DNA from: Streptomyces sp. AJS327
Lineage (GTDB): Bacteria > Actinomycetota > Actinomycetes > Streptomycetales > Streptomycetaceae
Length of the DNA: 64,000 nucleotides
Assembly (NCBI RefSeq): GCF_013450295.1
Contig: NZ_SKBR01000002.1
Coordinates: 186,001 to 250,000, forward strand
Reading direction: 5' to 3'
The position numbers and the translations under genes are program-made. The notes beneath the pieces are model-generated. The model did no database searches. It saw nothing but the letters and a program-made list of their open reading frames with translations, and was not told where the DNA came from. Below, piece after piece: positions 62,261-64,000 of the stretch. The first letter of the stretch is position 1. The number at the start of each line of letters is the position of its first letter.

Positions 62261-64000
62261 ATGCCCGCTGTCCCCCTCCCCGACACCGCCGCTCGGCGCT
62301 GGGCGGCGCTCCTCGCCGCCGGAGCGCTCCTCTCCCCACTGCTCGCCGGGTGCAGCTCGGGCGGGGGTCGTGAGGAGGGCGGCTCCAGCGGCGCCGCGAG
62401 TGACGTACCCACCGCCGACCGGTCCCGGGTGGCCGAGGGCGGGACCCTGCGCTGGGCCGTGGACGCGCTGCCCACCACGTACAACGTCTTCCAGCCGGAC
62501 GCCGGACCGGCCACCGACCGGGTGGCCGAGGCCGCGCTGCCCGCCCTGTTCACGCTGGACGACCGCGCCGAGCCGCGCGCCAACCCGGACTACCTGGAGT
62601 CCGCCGAGGTCACCGAACGGGAACCGAAGCAGACGGTGGTCTACAAGCTGAACCCCGAGGCCCGGTGGAGCGACGGGAAGCCCGTCGGGGCGGCCGACTT
62701 CACCGCCCAGTGGAAGGCGCTGAACGGTAAGAACAAGGCGTACTGGGCGGCGCGCAACGCGGGCTACGACCGGATCGCGTCGATCTCCCAGGGGGAGGGC
62801 GAGCACGAGGTGAAGGTGGTCTTCGCCAAGCCCTACGGCGACTGGAGGTCGCTGTTCACCCCGCTGTACCCCCGGTCGGTGATGGGCGACCCCAAGGCGT
62901 TCAACAACGGTTCGCGCCAGGCCCTGCCCGCCGTGGCGGGCCCCTTCCGTCCCGGCGCGCTGGACCCGAAGTCCGGCTCCACGCGGCTGGAGCGGAACGG
63001 AGCCTGGTGGGGGGAGCGCGCCAAGCTCTCCGCGATCGAGCTGAAGGCGGTGCCGCGCGGCGAGCGCGAGGCGGCGCTGGCCTCCGGGGCGCTGCACTAC
63101 GCGGAGGTCGGCACGGGCACCGCGCGGCGCGTCCAGGACGCGGACTCGCTTCCCGCCGAGCTACAGAACGGCAAGGGGGGCGACGACACCGACCGCGACA
63201 GCCGGGACGACAGGGGTGGCCAGGACGGCCAGGACGCGGGGGACGACGCCGGGGATGCCGGGAACTCGGCGGAGTCCCGGCCGTCCGGGAAGGCCGGAGA
63301 CACCAAAAAGGCGGAAGGCTCCGGAGACGGGAAGAACGCGGAGGGCGCGCGGGCGCGGCAGCTCAGGGCGCGGGCAGCGCAGGCCAAGCTGAAGGGGCTG
63401 CGGGTGCGGAAGGCGCTCGACCCCGGCTACACCCAGCTCGCGCTGAACGGGGCCAGCACCCCCCTCGCGGACGAGCGGGTCCGGCAGGCCATCGTCCGGG
63501 CCATCGACCGGGGCGAACTGGCCAAGGCGGTGCTCGGCCCGGCCGGACTGCCCACCAAGCCGCTCGGCAGCCATCTGCGGATGCGTGACCAGCGCGGCTA
63601 CGCGGACAACAGCGGCGCGGTCGGCGGCCGGAGCATCGACTCGGCGCGCTCGCTCCTGTCCGACGCGGGCTGGAACAGCGGCGACGCCCCGAAGGACGGG
63701 CCGCGCACGCCCGCCTCGCCGGGCGGTATCCCCCCGGCCGGGCAGGAGGCCGAGGTGGACGGGAAGCAGGACCCCGGGGACGGCCAGGACGGAAAGCGGG
63801 ACGGCCAGGACGAGAAGCCGGGCGGGTCGGCCGGGGAGCGGGACGGCGGCGGCTCGCCGGGGGGCGGGACCACGGAGGACCGGGCCGTGGGCGGCGCGGG
63901 GGCGCGGGCGCTGCTGGCCGGGTCGCGGGGGCCGCTCAGCCCGGCGCCGTCGGTCGTGGGCCAGCGGGCCGCGCTGCTGGAGCAGGCGGCGCGGGCGCAG
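62261..64000 (+). CDS. Peptide/oligopeptide-binding lipoprotein (SBP_bac_5), 3' end cut by window edge
   Basis: ATG 62261 has GGAGGTG seven bases upstream. A signal peptide (WAALLAAGALLSPLLAGC) ends in the lipobox LAGC, so the mature protein is a lipid-anchored extracellular binding protein. GTLRWAVDALPTTYNVFQP, YKLNPEARWSDGKPVGAADF and DERVRQAIVRAIDRGELAKAVLG are signatures of ABC-type oligopeptide-binding proteins. Two low-complexity Asp/Gly/Lys-rich insertions interrupt it, at about residues 302-355 and 490-545. The frame is open to the end of the window (580 codons); permease and ATPase genes would be expected beyond it or elsewhere. Confidence 0.85.
   Translation, partial: MPAVPLPDTAARRWAALLAAGALLSPLLAGCSSGGGREEGGSSGAASDVPTADRSRVAEGGTLRWAVDALPTTYNVFQPDAGPATDRVAEAALPALFTLDDRAEPRANPDYLESAEVTEREPKQTVVYKLNPEARWSDGKPVGAADFTAQWKALNGKNKAYWAARNAGYDRIASISQGEGEHEVKVVFAKPYGDWRSLFTPLYPRSVMGDPKAFNNGSRQALPAVAGPFRPGALDPKSGSTRLERNGAWWGERAKLSAIELKAVPRGEREAALASGALHYAEVGTGTARRVQDADSLPAELQNGKGGDDTDRDSRDDRGGQDGQDAGDDAGDAGNSAESRPSGKAGDTKKAEGSGDGKNAEGARARQLRARAAQAKLKGLRVRKALDPGYTQLALNGASTPLADERVRQAIVRAIDRGELAKAVLGPAGLPTKPLGSHLRMRDQRGYADNSGAVGGRSIDSARSLLSDAGWNSGDAPKDGPRTPASPGGIPPAGQEAEVDGKQDPGDGQDGKRDGQDEKPGGSAGERDGGGSPGGGTTEDRAVGGAGARALLAGSRGPLSPAPSVVGQRAALLEQAARAQ

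Noticed and set aside
61547..63097. 516-codon minus-strand frame over the 61.5-62.2 kb gap and the lipoprotein
   Set aside because: Arg/Pro/Gly-rich, overlaps a real lipoprotein start on the other strand, no domain.
1..64000. CRISPR array, insertion sequence, integrase or rRNA
   Set aside because: Looked for regularly spaced repeats, transposase/integrase motifs and rRNA-like sequence; none seen.

Overview
The window is very GC-rich actinobacterial DNA, almost certainly from a Streptomyces or a close relative. It shows strong third-position G/C bias, many GTG and TTG starts, a whiJ-type XRE/DUF397/ATPase cluster, a short SPOR protein, and two large SpoIIE-type phosphatases with C-terminal HATPase domains.

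Left half (1-35.5 kb) is a genome-defence island ending near a tRNA-Arg. From left to right it holds: (i) a Fic protein and a soluble Ser/Thr kinase, divergent from an operon of a giant DUF1998 helicase (DruE/DrmA-like, with a C-terminal nuclease domain), a SNF2 helicase (DrmD-like) and a large Eco57I-type adenine methylase; (ii) a DUF397/XRE pair beside a broken HATPase gene; (iii) a GNAT fusion protein plus an ASCH protein, divergent from a RelE-UvrD helicase gene carrying frameshifts; (iv) an orphan N6-adenine methylase with an N-terminal helix-turn-helix; (v) a second kinase, divergent from a pPIWI-RE operon (tandem RecB-like Fe-S nuclease, REase, DinG-like helicase, PIWI-RE protein). The most interesting signal is a 16-bp motif (consensus TTrACnnnGTyyAcar). 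I find it in four promoter regions, covering every main transcription unit of units i, iii, iv and v. It implies that a DISARM/Druantia-like module, a pPIWI-RE module and accessory genes are run as one regulon. The tRNA-Arg at the right edge has a mismatched acceptor stem, as expected of an integration junction.

Middle (36-43 kb) is a variable zone: an RibD/DHFR-fold reductase, a TetR remnant, a SUKH-like protein, an MFS exporter with its TetR repressor and matching operators, and a small family of paralogous membrane-anchored proteins including one truncated copy. A 24-bp direct repeat flanks the first part of this zone.

Right part (43-64 kb) looks like ordinary chromosome: an isoquinoline 1-oxidoreductase-type molybdenum enzyme pair, an eRF1-like (baeRF) protein, an ABC exporter of the FtsX/MacB type, a GntR/UTRA regulator, a SPOR protein, two PAS/GAF/SpoIIE/HATPase regulators, a three-gene succinate dehydrogenase operon (Sdh1 type), a small coiled-coil protein, and the start of a peptide-binding lipoprotein that runs off the window. 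Several long antisense reading frames are GC-bias shadows and are not annotated.
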